From assembly GCF_000003605.2 (NCBI RefSeq), contig NW_003109983.1:152974-216973 (forward strand): a stretch of 64,000 nucleotides of DNA. The letters run 5' to 3'. The notes beneath the pieces were generated by a model, which had not been told where the DNA came from, did not search any database, and saw only the letters and a program-made list of their open reading frames with translations. Shown here piece by piece: positions 1-14,687 of this stretch. The position numbers were made by a program, and so were the translations under genes. The stretch comes from Saccoglossus kowalevskii. Its lineage: Eukaryota > Hemichordata > Enteropneusta > Harrimaniidae. Positions within the stretch are counted from its first letter, which is position 1. Every line of letters begins with the position of its first letter.

Positions 1-338
1 TGGTAGCATAGTGGCTGTCGCATCAGACTTATGACCCAAGTTCACATCCTACCTTAGGCTGAACATCCAAGGATCGATCCCTAACCTGGGTGAGTGTGCC
101 ACAGACTCAATAGAAGAGCAATTCCACTGACCGACTTTGGGGGAACCTTGGTTAAGCTCCGCAGGTGCTTGTGTTCGACTGAGCCTGGTTGACGCCGGGA
201 TAGCGCATTAAACGTGACATAGAGATGGCCACACAGCCCTGTCATGTAGTCCCAACATATTACTTGTTGTTATAATGAATATTACTTCTATGGCAAAACT
301 GCACTAAGTGTCAGCACCAGCATTCGCAAAAAAAAAGT
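1..338 (+). repeat. tRNA-derived SINE-like element, cut by the window edge
   Basis: Positions 4-14 (TAGCATAGTGG) fit the RNA polymerase III box A consensus exactly. Positions 39-49 (AGTTCACATCC) resemble box B with two departures. The box spacing is about 9 bp shorter than in a normal tRNA and there is no complete cloverleaf, so this is not a functional tRNA gene. A body without coding potential follows, ending at an A-run near 330-338. A SINE with a tRNA-like head is the simplest reading; no second copy was seen in the window. Confidence 0.4.
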
Positions 339-3300
339 CAGTAGAGACATCAGTGACACTCAATGTCCAGAACTGTCGCCTGGCACAAAAACAGTTTAAA
401 AAAAAACTTATGAATGTTATGGGGATGTGATCATCTACATCAAAATAAGCGTAACTGTGAAAAAACTGCCAATTAATAAGATGTTATGACTCTGTGGAAT
501 GTTGGAATGATTTTTTCGACATTTATCCGGTTGCGCACTCAGGCGCATATGCGCTGTTAACAGTAGAGACGCCTGGTGGCATGATACCTCCACCGACGCT
601 GCTGTCGGCATTAACATCGTTTGATTGTCAAGGGATGCTACAAAGAGTGCCGACAAATTATAGAAAAACTCATACTGATAAGATTGCATGTTCCGTATTA
701 TCTCAGTTACCACGTAGGCGAATATTGCGTCACATAAGGTGATTATACACTTAGTTATCTTTCACCGCATCTGGGCCACAAAAAAAATGCATGGTTGCCA
801 GACAGCAACAATATCCAGACTCCTAGTCGTGATTGAAGAGAGTTAATAGTCTGAAGGTCGTAGTGGGTACTAATGATGTGTTATACGTACATGCCTTGGG
901 TGCACCAATTACTCAAGCGAACGTACGTTCTGTCAATGCAAACTCAAACTTATGTAACTGCCCTATTCAACTCTACGAATGGAAATTGAGTAAATATAGA
1001 AATATATAGACGTATACTACTTGTCAATTATTTAACCTAGCTAATGGTATACTGATAGTGATTTAAATGATTTTATATCCCCGTGCCTGTAGGGGGTGGT
1101 GGGTTCAGCGCCACGTCCTTTGAATATTACACGAACATCGCTGCTTTTCCAGTCGATAATGATGATGAGATTCGCCCTTGTGTTTAATGTTTCTATGAAG
1201 AGAGTAAGTTTTTAGTATCGTCGAACAATAGCGCCATCTACACTTTTCATTTTGTAAAAATGGACTTATTTTTTCTCGATCATGCGGGAAGTGTTACGCT
1301 GCACGAGAATGTAATTGAAAACTATCATTGTGAGGTGATAGTTGGTGCGTTGTACTTAATATTGTGAACATGGGCGGTACTGTGGGCGCATGCATGGGAT
1401 TATATGGCAACAACCTTGATGTAGGTAGACATGCGAAAGAACAACACATTTAACTCATCACATTCAATACCAGGTACTTGTTCGTTTGAAATGTCATATC
1501 CGTGGTGTGTACGTATGTAAATGCTTATAGACACGCGTGATAAATTAAATATGTGTATGAACTGTGAGGGCAATATTGTCTTGGTAGTCATGCTGCGTCT
1601 AGACGGCGGGGGTGGGGTGACATTGTCAATACAACTTTACTAATAGATGTGTGCGCTCATGTATACGCTTTCACGTGTACAGTTAAGTGTACATTTTCTA
1701 CACATATGGAAGATATATATGTACCCATATTCGATGCAGATGTGATTGTATTGCTGAATGGGTTTGCACAAAAACCAACGCCACATGCCATAGTGAAAAC
1801 AGAAATTGATAGCACGCTAGTGGTATGAATGCAAGGATAGGGAGGTTCAGATCCCATATATCTACATCGCGGTTAACGGATATTATCTATATCCGCTCAC
1901 GATTTGGAGAAAATTTACATATATTCAAACTTATTACGCATTATAGGGCGCCGAACCATTTAACGATATTTCGTTCACATGCGTCACATGTTTCAATAAA
2001 TATACTGTTCGTTTCGCTTGAACAGCAGAAGTGTCTAACCTCGAGATCACGCTATATACCAATTATTCACCTGAGTATTCTTATGCCTTTCAAACTAGTG
2101 CTTTAACATTGTGTATTTTTGTCCTTGCAGATACCAGGTACCTATGTGTCGACAGACAGCACGCTATATTATGTAAATGAGATGTTATTCAACCAATCGT
2201 AGATCTGTCAGTGAAACAGTTCTAGGCACCCACTGCAGAGGAAAGGCGCCCGCACAGCCGTTATAATACAGCGTGGCTGCCCATTCGATCTATTGTGAGA
2301 TTGTACTCGCTCGCAGAGACAAAGCAGTTATAATCCAGACCCACAACACTTGAAAGTGTACGCACTGGCAAGGGAAATGATGTCCGACGACAATTATACA
2401 GCACGCTTATTGCATTTAAGTATTTTCATGGTCGTAATATTAGTTACGAGGTACGTAAATGTATTACACATGTACACACATGGTGTAGTTTATATTAATA
2501 CGAACGATTTATTTGTGTCCTTACAATGTTCATCTAAATCACCGTCATTGTTTTAGGATTTTTTTTGTGACGCAAATTACTCGCAATATAAATTTTGTTT
2601 TACATTGTTCCGACGACCAGCAATTCAATCCCGCGAGGAAGGCAAATCCCAAAGGCAGGTCGTAAAGATCTGCAGCACTGACTTGCCCGCCGATGTATAT
2701 CGCGGTTGCAACAGAAGGGGAAACACGGGTAACACAATCTAGGGATGTGTGCCAACAACCATTTCGACTTTGCTGTTGTCTCGAGAAAATTGACTATTCA
2801 TTAAATGTTGGGCATTCATCCGTCGATATATATTCGTATTCAACGTTGTTTGTGTAAAACTCTCTTACCTAAGGTGAAATACATTTGACACATGTATACA
2901 TCCCATACGGATTTAAACCATGTGTATTTGTGGCAGGGCATATTTTATGTTGTTAACTGTGTATACCTTTTTTCTACTGCGTTCCACGATGCGAACATAT
3001 CGCTCACAAAGACAATTTTACATTTCGTCGCCATCTAGAGCTGATGTTTTGTAATGGATGATGTTTCAAATCTTGTAATCGTATCCCCATTTAAATGATG
3101 TACGTTTTTAATTTGAATAGGTCCTTAAAATAAACGTAATGCCTTTGCGTTTTACGGTTTTTGCCCTGGGCGGGTGTAGTTGATTGCCCTTTCTATTCCG
3201 CTTATTTTACTGAAGTCGACTGCACGGAGTGTTATTTCCATTTTCTCCCACTGAGTCGACAAGACGGTAATTGAATTCACCATCATGTCAAGTTCCTGTT

Positions 3301-4674
3301 TATAATATGATCTTTCACATCATCGGATATAGTATATGGGTTTTCAGTAACAAGTCACAAGTGGCAATTATACAAGGAAATGTGAATGGTGTCCCCAGGT
3401 CATGCTCCCACAACACTTTGTGAACCCTGTTATGTGTGTTCATATTAATCCTAAAATATTCAATTAAAGTCACTGCACTGTTACAGTTGCATTATAATGA
3501 GCAAAATAATAATCATTGATTATTTTGCAGGATTTTGCTTTTTTCTTTGGCCAATAGGCTACACGGTCTGTCGACTATCAGTTTATAAAAAAAAACGCCA
3601 TTAAATTAATTGTGCGTGATGTTAAACATAAACAAGAAAATCAGTAATTATATCTCAGCAATAAATTGTTCGGATACTGTATTACCTAATCACAACAAGT
3701 GAGACAACACATGAGTAAATTAAAATATGTGCTCGTTGTAAATTTTCTCCGATACTCGTAAAGAATAGACTGTAAAAGTTCACCTTGATAAATTGATACT
3801 TATAATTGCTTTAGCGATTCAGTGCATACGCTTTATTATTCAATCGTTACATGTAGTGTTTACAAATTGTGCACTAGTGTATAATAATAATAGCAGCCAG
3901 AAAACCATTCGACCACAATACTATATACATAGTCTATTAACGAGAATCAACGTGAATGGAGTGCTATGGGGATGAAATATGAGTCAAAGCAGAAAATATA
4001 AATACATGTTTAGCTTGCGAGAAGACGCACATAATATAGCCACGTGCGCACGGTATTATAATGATACGTTATTGATATGTTATTGCTGGATATATTATTT
4101 ACCCGATACGTACCTGAAGCTACTTATGCTGTAACGCTAGGGTAAAACCTGTCTCAGGATATCGTTTATTTTTTCTCAACAAGCGGGCAAACGTGTATTT
4201 ATCAGTACTAACTTAGATATTTTTTAATGCAAAACAGTGTTTCATTACCAAAAATATATACTCAGCGCCTTCGGGCAGAATAAGGTAGAGAGCCAAAAAA
4301 AAAAACACAAATTAAAATGATGGTGCTAAGGAATTGGAATTAAATTAACAGACAACGTAAATTACGTTTGAAAAAATATCATTCATAACTCTCAATCAAG
4401 TCGATATTCTAATACTTTTTTTTCGGAGGAGGAGACGCTTTCAAATCCTGGAATCTTTTTTAGTGTTTACTGCAAAGTTTCATTTGTTCATGTTGATGCA
4501 CAATTGATTAACACGAATCCTACCTTAAAGGCGCCTCTCAAGGATAGGTCATATGAGCATGACGCAATTTTAGTTAGGAAGTACACGAGGTATTATACTT
4601 TAGAAGACAATTTTTTAAACGTATTGGTTATTGAAACGCCTTGCTTCTGTGTTTTTTTACTTTTGATTGTTCAT

Positions 4675-4676
<2 letters not shown>
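339..4676. other. no recognisable gene
   Basis: AT-rich sequence with only short, compositionally random reading frames on both strands. I see no conserved domain, RNA gene or long repeat. Confidence 0.5.

Positions 4677-4713
<37 letters not shown>
4677..4713. repeat. (ATA)n microsatellite
   Basis: About 12 perfect trinucleotide units. It abuts the truncated foldback repeat that follows. Confidence 0.9.
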
Positions 4714-4797
4714 TGATGTGATGTGATTACGAGGATAAGTATGCACCAAGACAGTACAGCAAGAGTATCGACGGACGGCGTATTGTCTGAGTGCTTT
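4711..4797 (+). repeat. foldback repeat family, copy A (truncated)
   Basis: Contains the blocks ATTACGAGGATA, AGTATGCACCAAGACAGTACAG, AGTATCGAC and TGTCTGAGTGC in the same order as the left half of the copies at 29108 and 51091. The right inverted repeat and the roughly 250-bp flank shared by the other two copies are missing, so this copy is truncated. Confidence 0.6.
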
Positions 4798-4895
4798 TTC
4801 TTTCAAGGGAACTAATAGCTCGCATGTTACAATATTTATTGTATTTTGACTGCATAGTAGATCAAAGACGCGAAAAGTTACATACGTTACGTAAA

Positions 4896-5050
<155 letters not shown>

Positions 5051-5399
5051 TTCTTATTAAAATGTAGCATCAACGGTAAAATTATTCAATCACTTTGGGC
5101 TGTCCACCATATGCATGAAATATTGCAGTAGTTCACACCCCAATAGCGAGTTTAAATACTCATATCGTGTTAAACTATAACGACTAGCTTGTTGTTCCTA
5201 CGTTTAATTCAATATATCCGGCAAAACGTCGTTCATTTATATCTTGTTAGACACATGATTCATGTGTTAGTGTTGATCTAGTTTATGATTGAACTGTATC
5301 TGTTTAGGACCTTTTTGATAACAAACCTACTGTTTTACTTCTCGAAGTATGCACATCAGTGTTATTAATTATATTAATAATTTATTGAATAATTATAAT

Positions 5400-5987
5400 T
5401 TATTTGCCATAGATTACATAAAAGAAATAAATAAATAATAACTAATAAATAATAATAATAACTAATACATATTAATAAATAATAATATTCATCTATGGCT
5501 GGGAAACAGAAATTAGCTGATGCAGAGCTAGTCTAGTCTGTTTCCCATCAAAATATATTTTTTAAATATCCATTAATTATAAAGGGCAATCAAGTAGACA
5601 GAATAAACCTATTTACAATGGTTTGTTTACACACATATACATATTTGTATACCTCTACATATTGGAATATAACTAAGGATGATTACAGTGGATTAAGTAG
5701 TCTTTCACTTCTTTTATTAAATTTGTTCGACTTCAAATCAATTGGATATCCGGGGGTAAGCTATTCAAAATGTTAGTTCCCTGGTAATCGACTGAAAACT
5801 GACCCAAATTTGTCTTTTTCATTGGCAGAAGAAAGTTTGAGTTATCCTTTGATCTAGTGTGATAATGGTGAGCATGGTAGTATTTAAGGTCACGTGGCAC
5901 AGTCACATGTTTGCAGTTGAAAACACTCAAAACAATACTTCTTCTATTTAAACAAATAGTAATTATTTTATTATTTACATGAGTCAC
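5400..5987 (-). mobile_element. LINE 3' end (reverse transcriptase C-terminus plus 3' UTR)
   Basis: The minus-strand frame 5987-5733 reads as the C-terminal tail of a LINE ORF2: HHYHTRSKDNSNF, then TNLGQFSVDYQGTNILNSLP. This is the familiar pattern (NTRS..N, TNxGxxSxxYQGxxxWNSLP) that follows the reverse transcriptase domain in Jockey/CR1/L2-like elements. A short basic tail and an AT-rich 3' UTR follow towards 5400, including the hairpin at 5500-5547. No reverse transcriptase catalytic motif is present. The copy is 5'-truncated, as is usual for LINEs, and is presumably dead. The exact clade cannot be told from this piece. Confidence 0.75.
5500..5547. repeat. 11-bp perfect inverted repeat in LINE 3' UTR
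   Basis: TGGGAAACAGA at 5500-5510 pairs with TCTGTTTCCCA at 5537-5547 around a 26-nt loop. It lies in the presumed 3' UTR of the minus-strand LINE and could be the 3' structure its reverse transcriptase recognises; that role is inference. Confidence 0.6.
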
Positions 5988-8900
5988 GCCTAATTAACAG
6001 AAATACTGTTTCTATGCATATCTTTTCACTATATCATTTAAATAAACATATTCCGACACATAATGACGGTTTTTATGCAAATTAGCACTTTATTGTTGAC
6101 CTAAAGTATCATATTGCGTGGTCGAATAAGCATATGCAAATCTGCTGAATAATATATTGCCTCTGTTATAAATCTGTGATGAACATGCTGCTAGCAACAT
6201 TGTTTTTCTATTGTGAATAACAAGGCGTTAACTACATTCACTTTGCTTCAAGCGATTTTATTGTTGCCGTGACAACAAAGACGAAGCAAATTATATAATT
6301 AATGTATTTTACACCAGATTACACACTGATCACTTACCTATACTGTTTTTTTTACCTTGAATAATTATTGCATTTTAGTGATTTTGTTGTATCCATGATA
6401 ATAAATATAGAAATAAGATACCCCGTGCCATATTTCTATGCAAACGCTGTTTTTGCAGTATTGTGTTCGACAAATCTTGAACTGTCGGCTCTGCTGTTCA
6501 GTCTGTAACGATGTTTTCGGGAAACCATTATACCTGTTCGATATGGGACCCACAGCGACGTATACAACGCATGTAAAATACATTGTTTATTTACATAAAA
6601 TTCGAACACGCGCTGCGCGACGACCACCGCGCTTTAAAACAATACGTCATGTATAACGGTGTTTATATTATCGAGTATGTAGTTGTAATAAACTGGTACT
6701 ATCACCGTAATGCCTCGCACTGTTAAAATAACTGTTAAAATAAACTGTTAATAATGCTATTTTTATTTCAGCTAAAAATTAAAGAAAAAAAGGCGAGTCA
6801 TATTTCAACACATATGGTGCTTATTTTAGACAACGTACCAATGTCTATGCGGGTTACTGCTATAGTTGCGAACTGTAGCAAATAGCGTGTATACTATGAT
6901 AGCATTGATGCGTTTTTGGTTATTTTGTTTAGCCGCATGTTTTTTAAATGCACGCCACAGCATAAATAGGATCAACGGGGTTGGTTGTAGGATAGCGAAA
7001 TGGAGCAAAAAATGAATGGGGGACAAAATTAAAACTGGATGGCTGATAAAAAGTCGACCAAACAAACAAAACCAAAAAAAGAAAAAAAAAAAAGAAAAAA
7101 AAAAAAAACCTGATTGACAAAAGTCAAGGGTAACTGAAATTGAAGGGCATGTAGTTCAGTACATTTACAAAAAATAAAATTTGAAACTCCAGCTATCCAG
7201 AGTCATTGAGAAGCTCCTTACTCGATGAGATAAAAAAAAGTCGTTGGGTCTCTTTATCTACAACGTATACAAAATAACGTTATATCTCACGCGAAATGTT
7301 GAATAGATGAATTTCAAAACACGAACACAAACTTAAAATATGGGACAATTCGTACCAATAATATGATATCTATTTTAGTCGATATTCATTCGCAAATCAG
7401 TGCATGCACTATTATATGAAAAATGGAACAATAAGTATACTGTGAATATTTTGCACGACAAAAAACGGATTACAAAACTTACGTATAGAAAAGATCAAAT
7501 GACGTTGCAGTGAACACCATAATAACCTATCTTCTTCAGCGTTTTCGTTTTATCATACCAGCTTATGCTGGTATTGCATATTTATAACTTACTAACGTCT
7601 TAGCCAATCAGACTAGCTAGTCAATATGTTCATGCATGAACCGCCTGAACGATGTAAAAAAACGAAACGTATAGCAGCATTTAAGACTATCCAGCCTTCA
7701 TGCCGTGGTTTTCTTGATCGAGTCGATGGATTTATTCGAGATTTGCTCCCAAGTATGAGAGCCAATTAAACAATTGTTGCATTTTTCTCTTGACTAAAAC
7801 ATTGTACGATTCCTGGACTTATAATTTAGACATAATGAGCGAGCACCTGTTGGTGACGTTGTAATACCAAAAGCGTATACCTACTTTATATCTTACATTT
7901 ACACGTAATAGGTTTGAATACAATTGGTTCAAAAATCCGTCCGTTTTATTTGTTTATAAACTGATATTGCATGATGTAGTCATTGGAAACTTTTGGCCTC
8001 GCCCGCGGTCGTTTCATGTTTGTTTCCGGGATTTTTTTTACCTCGGCCTCGCTTTGGTTTGTCAGTTTTCCTGGGTGAACGTGGACCTTTTTTTTCCGTG
8101 CTGATACTAGCATTGACTTAAATGTGCCAACCTTGTATGTGTCTATTTTTCTAAGTTCGTATAAACAATTTGTATTGAGTGCATCATGCTTGCAATGTTT
8201 ATTTCCGACTTACAGAAATGTAGAACCTATTGAAATAATCGTTACCAGTAGATAATGACATATTTATTCATATAATAAGTGGGTATCGATTGCCTAATGT
8301 CTAGTACCTTTGGTTTATTTACTTAGCTGAGTACATTAACGATTATTGTGTATACACTGCATCAAGCTAACATCGACTCTCATACCCGTACTACAAATAC
8401 AATTAATGAAACTGTCACGGATTGTATGTTGATGAATGTACTTAGTTACTTGCCGATAAATAAGTGTCCCTTGAAACAAATAAATGCTTTTCCCCTGGGT
8501 ACCGCAGCCTGAACCACTCAGAGTGTGTGATTTAATGTATATTGTCAATATCAGGTACAACAAATCACGTAGAGTCGCATTTAAGAGGTGTATTTATATA
8601 GTGATACTTATTACGTAATACATACATTCGTTACATTATGTGCGTAATTTAGATTGCCTAATGTTCGGCCGCGTATACCGTGTGATATTCACCGATAACA
8701 AAAACTACTGTCGAGTTTAAATGCAATAAATCTAAAACATAGTAAAATTCAGTCGCGGTTACATATTACTTGTTACATAGTGGGTATATTGTATAGATGT
8801 GCGACAATACTTTAACATATATACAATGTTTTTGTTCAATTTACATATTTACATTGCTTTTATTGAATGGACTTGATAACGGAAGTAACGAATTCACACA

Positions 8901-11900
8901 TTACCAATATAATATATTGCCACTCAGTTGTTTGACCCTAGCTGGTCATTTATCGATGCTGTAATTGCTGTAAATCTCCATGCCATCGTAATTTAGACAA
9001 TTTAGTTGACATCGTCAAATTGTATATACATATATATATATACATATATATCCAGCAGTTTTGTGTTTCTGTTTTATTCTCAGTAAAGATATTCAACATA
9101 TATATCAGCTACTAGTTTGAATATTCAAAGAGTAAGATCATTTGACAAAAGCCTAGTAACGTTGCAAATTATTGATTCCTAGGGTCATTGTAGATAATCT
9201 CCTGAACGGATATATAATCTGTGATGGTTTCGTTAAGCTACACTCAGTAAATCTTTGTGAAAATCAAAGTATTGAGTACTCACTTTCTACGCCCGAGGCA
9301 ATTGAGTTGGGGTGCATTTGAAAAAGAAGAAAAATTAAATTACAAGTATTTTGTATGATTAGAATGATATGACATTGAAACAAACCGTCAACATCTGATT
9401 AACATTAACATTTAGACATGGCAAATCATGAATATAATTATACGCATTCTTTCTTCACTTCCAATGTAAGCGTTGTTCGTCGCAGGACATCCGGGTACAG
9501 ACAAAACACGAATATACTGGTAATGCCGCTGTCATTAGTTATATAAGTAAAAATATTGTGCTCATTCAAGAATTAATTTGCGTTTTTGTGTGTGCTTGGG
9601 TAGCACGGTTTCGCCGGGAAGGATTTTATAAAAATAAAAATGGTGTTCGTTTTTCTCGCCTAAGGTTACATGACAGAATCACCCCCAGCTTATAGGTATA
9701 TAATCCCTGAAACGTGATATGTGCTGTAAAAGTATTAGAAAATATTAATCGATGTTTTAATGGAAACACAGTTGATCGTTATTTTACATGACAATTTAAA
9801 TGGTAAAACATCGGAAATCACTGACTGCCCAATTCATCAGTGATCAGTCATAAATAACTGACTTTCAAACCATTGTAGCTGGTGCAAGAACCAGAGATAT
9901 CGGCAGAAAGAAGATTAATATAAATTTCCAGATTCGGGCGTGAATCGACTAAGGATATCTGAAACTATTGTTTATGTCAAATGTTGGATTTTGGCAATGA
10001 TCGTACACTTGTTTTTTCAAAAGTAATGATTTTTTGTTTCGTAACATAAATGTTGTTACTTTTTTATTTGCATCGGACACAAAATATATCACGAAAGTGA
10101 TAAATTATTTGGTTTAATGTAAAACAGATCGCTCCCTTCGTTGTTGCTGTTATTGAACTCTGTCGATCGCGCTCTGCACAAAGATGATAGCGAGAATCGC
10201 TTGTTGGTTCCATTGCGAGTTCCTATATTGTGTTATTTGAGCTGCAGAACTATCTCGTTGTACATCCCTACCTTAAGTCCACCAGGCTTTGTAAATTAAC
10301 ACCAGTGCGTGGCATACAAATTTACCTCCATTCAAATTGCATTTTCTCCGTCCGGAGATATAGCGTGCACGTGACTGCCACGACTGAACGATGCTGACTT
10401 AAGGTGAATTCGTTACGCCTTTGGTGTGTAGTGAATTTACAAGGACTATTAAACATACACAGATATTATATATATGCTTATTCTAAGACGTCTTTCTAAA
10501 CTGTGTCTTTCTGCAAGCAGACCGACCTCCGTTCTTTCCCATAGTGCTTCTTTGAATTAACATATTCTTAACCAACACCTCTATTAAAGCAATATGACAA
10601 ACCATCTATCCTAATTCATCAACATATGAAGATTCCAGTTTTTTTTATAAAAAGACCAAATTAAGTCTTGAATAATTTATTCACTGACCCATTTAGAATG
10701 TTGGGTTGAATTACTCGAAACGTGCTGTTTTCGTGGCAACTGAATAAATATCCGTCCCAGATTATACTCGATTAAGCTTGGTTTTTAATCATGAAACATC
10801 ATATTAATTTGTAATATGTCGTTTTCGGTTATCTGAATGCAAGAATTCATATAAAACTCAATGGAGACAGAATTTCCATCTTCTGTGAAACCTAACCTCG
10901 ATTTGTCCATTATTATAGTTATCTGGCAATACGAATTGTTCAAACTGATCCATATTTCTCTAAAAATATGATCTCGAACAAACAAACCTGCCAATGTATA
11001 CCCTCCTTGGTAAATTAACAATATACCAGGCTTTTCTTCTTTTTATGGGTTAGTAATAAATAAATACACACTTCTCTTAAATATCATTTACGGCTTCGGT
11101 AATGCCATTAATTAATAACAATATAACGCGCCATTCAGCATTAAAACCTTTTTCTACAATGTGCACTTCAAAATACGTGTCGTAAAATTATAATGAACAA
11201 TAGAAGGAATGTTATTTTCCAATGGAGACTCTTGTCTGCACTAATGGAAAAATAGACATTTCTCTGGATTCAACTCACGATTAAACATATACGCACATAT
11301 GATAAAAAAAAATAGGTCGTGAACGAGGACATGCAAAATATTTTATGGAATCAATTATACGGAGACCATGTAGTCTATAGCTGAGTTTGCATTTTTTATC
11401 AGCTGTGTCACACATCACGACAATAAGGCGATTATAGTTACCATAGAGATTAATCGCAAATATTAAATTAATGCCGCCACAATACTTTTTTTTGTAGTTG
11501 CTCCATCCTGTGTCATTTATGTAATGCAGTAAACGTTGTGCGATGTGCTACAACGAAAAATAAGAGGAGAATACATCCTGATATTATGTTACGTTCGGTC
11601 AACATATTGACCTGAAACGTTCTATATTTATATTTATATATAATTATCATTGATACCAACCTATGCAGAGTTTGACATAAACTGCAAATCTTGTTTTCTT
11701 TAAGTCAAATCCTGTCATTCTAGAATGTTTACATGCTTCACAAAAACTGTCATACGACTTCTCTATAGATCCTGTGAGTTCAGGGATCGCTGACCAAGTT
11801 ATGCTTTGCTAAGCAGAAACCATCAAAGTTGGGTTAGCGCTCAGAGCTAACCGAAGAGACGATGTGATAGACAGAGCTTTACAGATTCGATGTCAGTCGT

Positions 11901-13735
11901 GGATGTTCGGGCAATACGATGTTTCGGGTTTGAACATGAATTATCATAAGTTTGTCACTATACAACACTTGAATATATTGAAGACATGCCGAAATGTAGT
12001 GTGATAATTTGCGATAACAATAGTTACACATTCCGAAAGGTCAACGCCTACGCACACGTGTACATTCACGTATAGAGTCATAAATGCAAGATTTTTATAA
12101 AATATTCTATTTAAAAAATTGAGGCGTGGCCTCCTTTCGCAGAACAGAATTCGTGCAGAATTGTTGATAAGACCGACCTGAAGTCAAAATCCCCTACAAA
12201 TACATCTTTAGATGGTTTGAGGCGGTGATTTTGCTTTTGCATGTAAATGTTTATGCATTAAGTGTATCAGGTCTTAGGTAGACTTTTATATCCTAGAAGA
12301 GTCCTTGAACTCGGCTGTTATGCTATACTTAATTGACCTCACGGAAATTCTCATTAAACTATATAATACATTTCTCGTATTATTTTCTATACTTATGTTT
12401 CAATTTGTGTGTTTTACGTTTCAAACATATTTTTTTTAATCTTATAATTAAGTTAAGGTATCCTTTTGAATGGTGAGTAATCAAACATGTTTTATTAGAT
12501 ATTATAATTTTTTTGACACGGACAATAACGAATCTATTATAGCTTCAAAGTACTTAGTCAGCCTTTATTCGGTGTTATTAAGGACCTTTTATAATAAAAA
12601 ACATCTATCGTGTTGGGATATGCTTTCAAGGAAAACAGTCTTGAGTAGTTTATTCAATCTACAAATCAGGCAAATAATTATTTGAATATATTGAAAAGTT
12701 TTGTAAAATATTTCTTTTTTCATGCCAAGCCGGTTTAAATCTTTTTCTAAAATCTAAGTATTATTCTTCTTTTTACAGACAGCCTTTCATAAGTAATCAT
12801 CGGCAATTTTTTTATGGAAACGAAATTTAGATCTCTCACATTTCGCATTTGCATCATTAAGGAAGTTAGAGTTATTGTCAATAATCTGAAATAATATGAT
12901 AATTTGTTATATATTGCATTTTGTTTGGTGATGACAAATTCAGTTACGCCAGCGTGACTTGTTGTGCATAGTTCTGCTTTATAAGCGTCGTGTCAGAGCT
13001 ACAAAGCCAGTTCTCGCCTTTTCTCCCACAATATGAGTCCGTATACAACACTAAAAATCGCCACCATATTTGAATGCAGATGTATTGATAGTGTTTGATA
13101 TATTTATATCTTATACAATATGGTCTGTCCAAATATTATTACATAATTCAAATGCGCTTTATCGAAGTCTACCAGGAATAATAATGTATAATATATATTT
13201 CTAATATCAATGGCAAACAAATACTTAAAGTACTATACATATAAACGCCGTGTTATGATCCCGATGTATTATGTTTTGTTATGGTTGCTTGTATTTTCTT
13301 GAATAGGGGTTAGGTACGATTCGTTGACAGTAATCCACAATGTGTGTAGCACAAATATACTTCTCTAGTCATCAATTAATAATCCATGTGCGCAGATTAT
13401 TAAGACTTATCCAGATGATCGGATCACATAGGATGTTTCGCACTTAACACCCCCAAGGCGTCAGATAATCCGGATCTAAGATAGCATTATATTACATACA
13501 CAACACGTCAAGAGTATTGTCAAGAGTTGTAAAACCTGTACTTTTCTCATCAAAACGACAGTCAGTTGTATGTAGTTGCACAATATAATACATTTGACAC
13601 TTTACACAATATTTCGCACCGTCACTCAATTCAACGAACACCATCAACCGATAGAACTGAACCTCTAGATTATATTATCGTGACATTCTATTTAATATCC
13701 ATCTTCCTGATTATCTGATTGCCCGCCTTCAAAAT
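5988..13735. other. no recognisable gene; simple repeats only
   Basis: A long AT-rich stretch. Supported items are an A-rich tract near 7071-7108, a perfect 8-bp hairpin ATACCAGC/GCTGGTAT at about 7555-7574, a TA/CA-rich microsatellite at 9021-9052, and a locally GC-richer patch near 7995-8105. Reading frames are short and resemble nothing known. The missing first exon of the receptor gene could lie here, but I cannot point to it. Confidence 0.45.
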
Positions 13736-13739
13736 TAGT

Positions 13740-14135
13740 TTTAAGGTTTCATGTTTGTGTATGAGATTTTACACGATGAAGCGCCATCTTATCTGTCCGA
13801 CCTCGTTGCTATTCAAGTTCCAGTTAGACAAACTTATTCTTTCTCCACTATAACAACAACTTGAACCCAGTTATAAACCAGAGCATTAAGGAAAGAGGGC
13901 ATTTTCGATTGCTGCACCCACGCTCCCAGCACACTTCGCTTTGCACCCACTTCTTCTGCTTTCAAGTCTCAACTAAAAATTCTTCTTTACCATATAGCTT
14001 ACCATATCATGTTTTTTCCTTATTTTGTATCTTATTCTTCTAAATATAAGTATTTGTATAACTATTTTCATGTAAAGCACATTGGTTTGTTTTATGTGCT
14101 TTTATGCGCTCTATACAAATTAAAAACAAAGATAA
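13740..14135 (+). mobile_element. L2-type LINE 3' end
   Basis: The frame around 13780 reads EAPSYLSDLVAIQVP, then, after a change of frame, GHFRLLHP and FKSQL-like remnants. This matches the post-reverse-transcriptase tail of CR1/L2 LINEs (APSYLSDL ... R.F.VAAP.LWNSLP ... FKS.LKT.LF). It is followed by a diagnostic 3' UTR: TGTAAAGCACATTGG at about 14069, TGCGCTCTATACAAATTAA at about 14105, and an AT-rich tail. It is 5'-truncated and frame-broken, so it is an old copy. It lies about 440 bp upstream of the first recognised receptor exon, in the same orientation. Confidence 0.75.
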
Positions 14136-14571
14136 TGATAACTAAACTTTGTGATTTTAGCATATTTTCTAGGCTTATGTACTGTTATACTTACATATTA
14201 ATATAAAGTTAAAATATGGTATTTCGATTATAAAGCGTATATTCACGTGAACGGGCTTGGAATATATTCAAAAGTGTGTAATACACCCAAATGTATGGAA
14301 TAACACTTATATATGTGGGACTGTTACATAATGCTTGCCCACCATTCCCGGTATGTTTGAAACCATGGAAAACGCTGCGTCCCTTGATTTCTTGAGAATG
14401 TTTTTCGTTTCAATTGTCTATGACTATTGGGTTAAGAGAATTTGAGAAGACTCCTTTATGGGTGATGCGTCACATAGCCGACATCTGAAAGAACCAGATA
14501 TATTCGAATCAATAATAATTATTTACAATAATTCAAGTGTAACAAGCTCTTATGTTTATGTTTACTTACAG
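14136..14571 (+). other. presumed intron upstream of first recognised receptor exon
   Basis: It ends in a pyrimidine-containing acceptor TTTACTTACAG. I see no signal-peptide exon here. Confidence 0.4.
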
Positions 14572-14687
14572 TATGGTATCGGGCGGAGAATCCGACCCCA
14601 AAGACTCGAACACAAAGGAACACAGTGCTATTATTAGCAAAATAATGAATGTCTTCGAAATCGGTGCCCTACGACCCAACACCGGAA
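14572..14687 (+). CDS. receptor exon 1 of those recognised (N-terminal extracellular)
   Basis: 116 bp between TTACAG and GTAAGT. It encodes [19 protein letters not shown], matching the family region before RPN(F/Y). The first base completes a codon from an upstream exon if one exists; the ATG at 14573 is in frame but has no signal peptide after it, so I doubt it is the real start. Confidence 0.82.

Noticed and set aside
1830-1856. tRNA-like GGTTCAGATCCC
   Set aside because: Only the T-arm-like piece is present, with no box A or acceptor stem around it.
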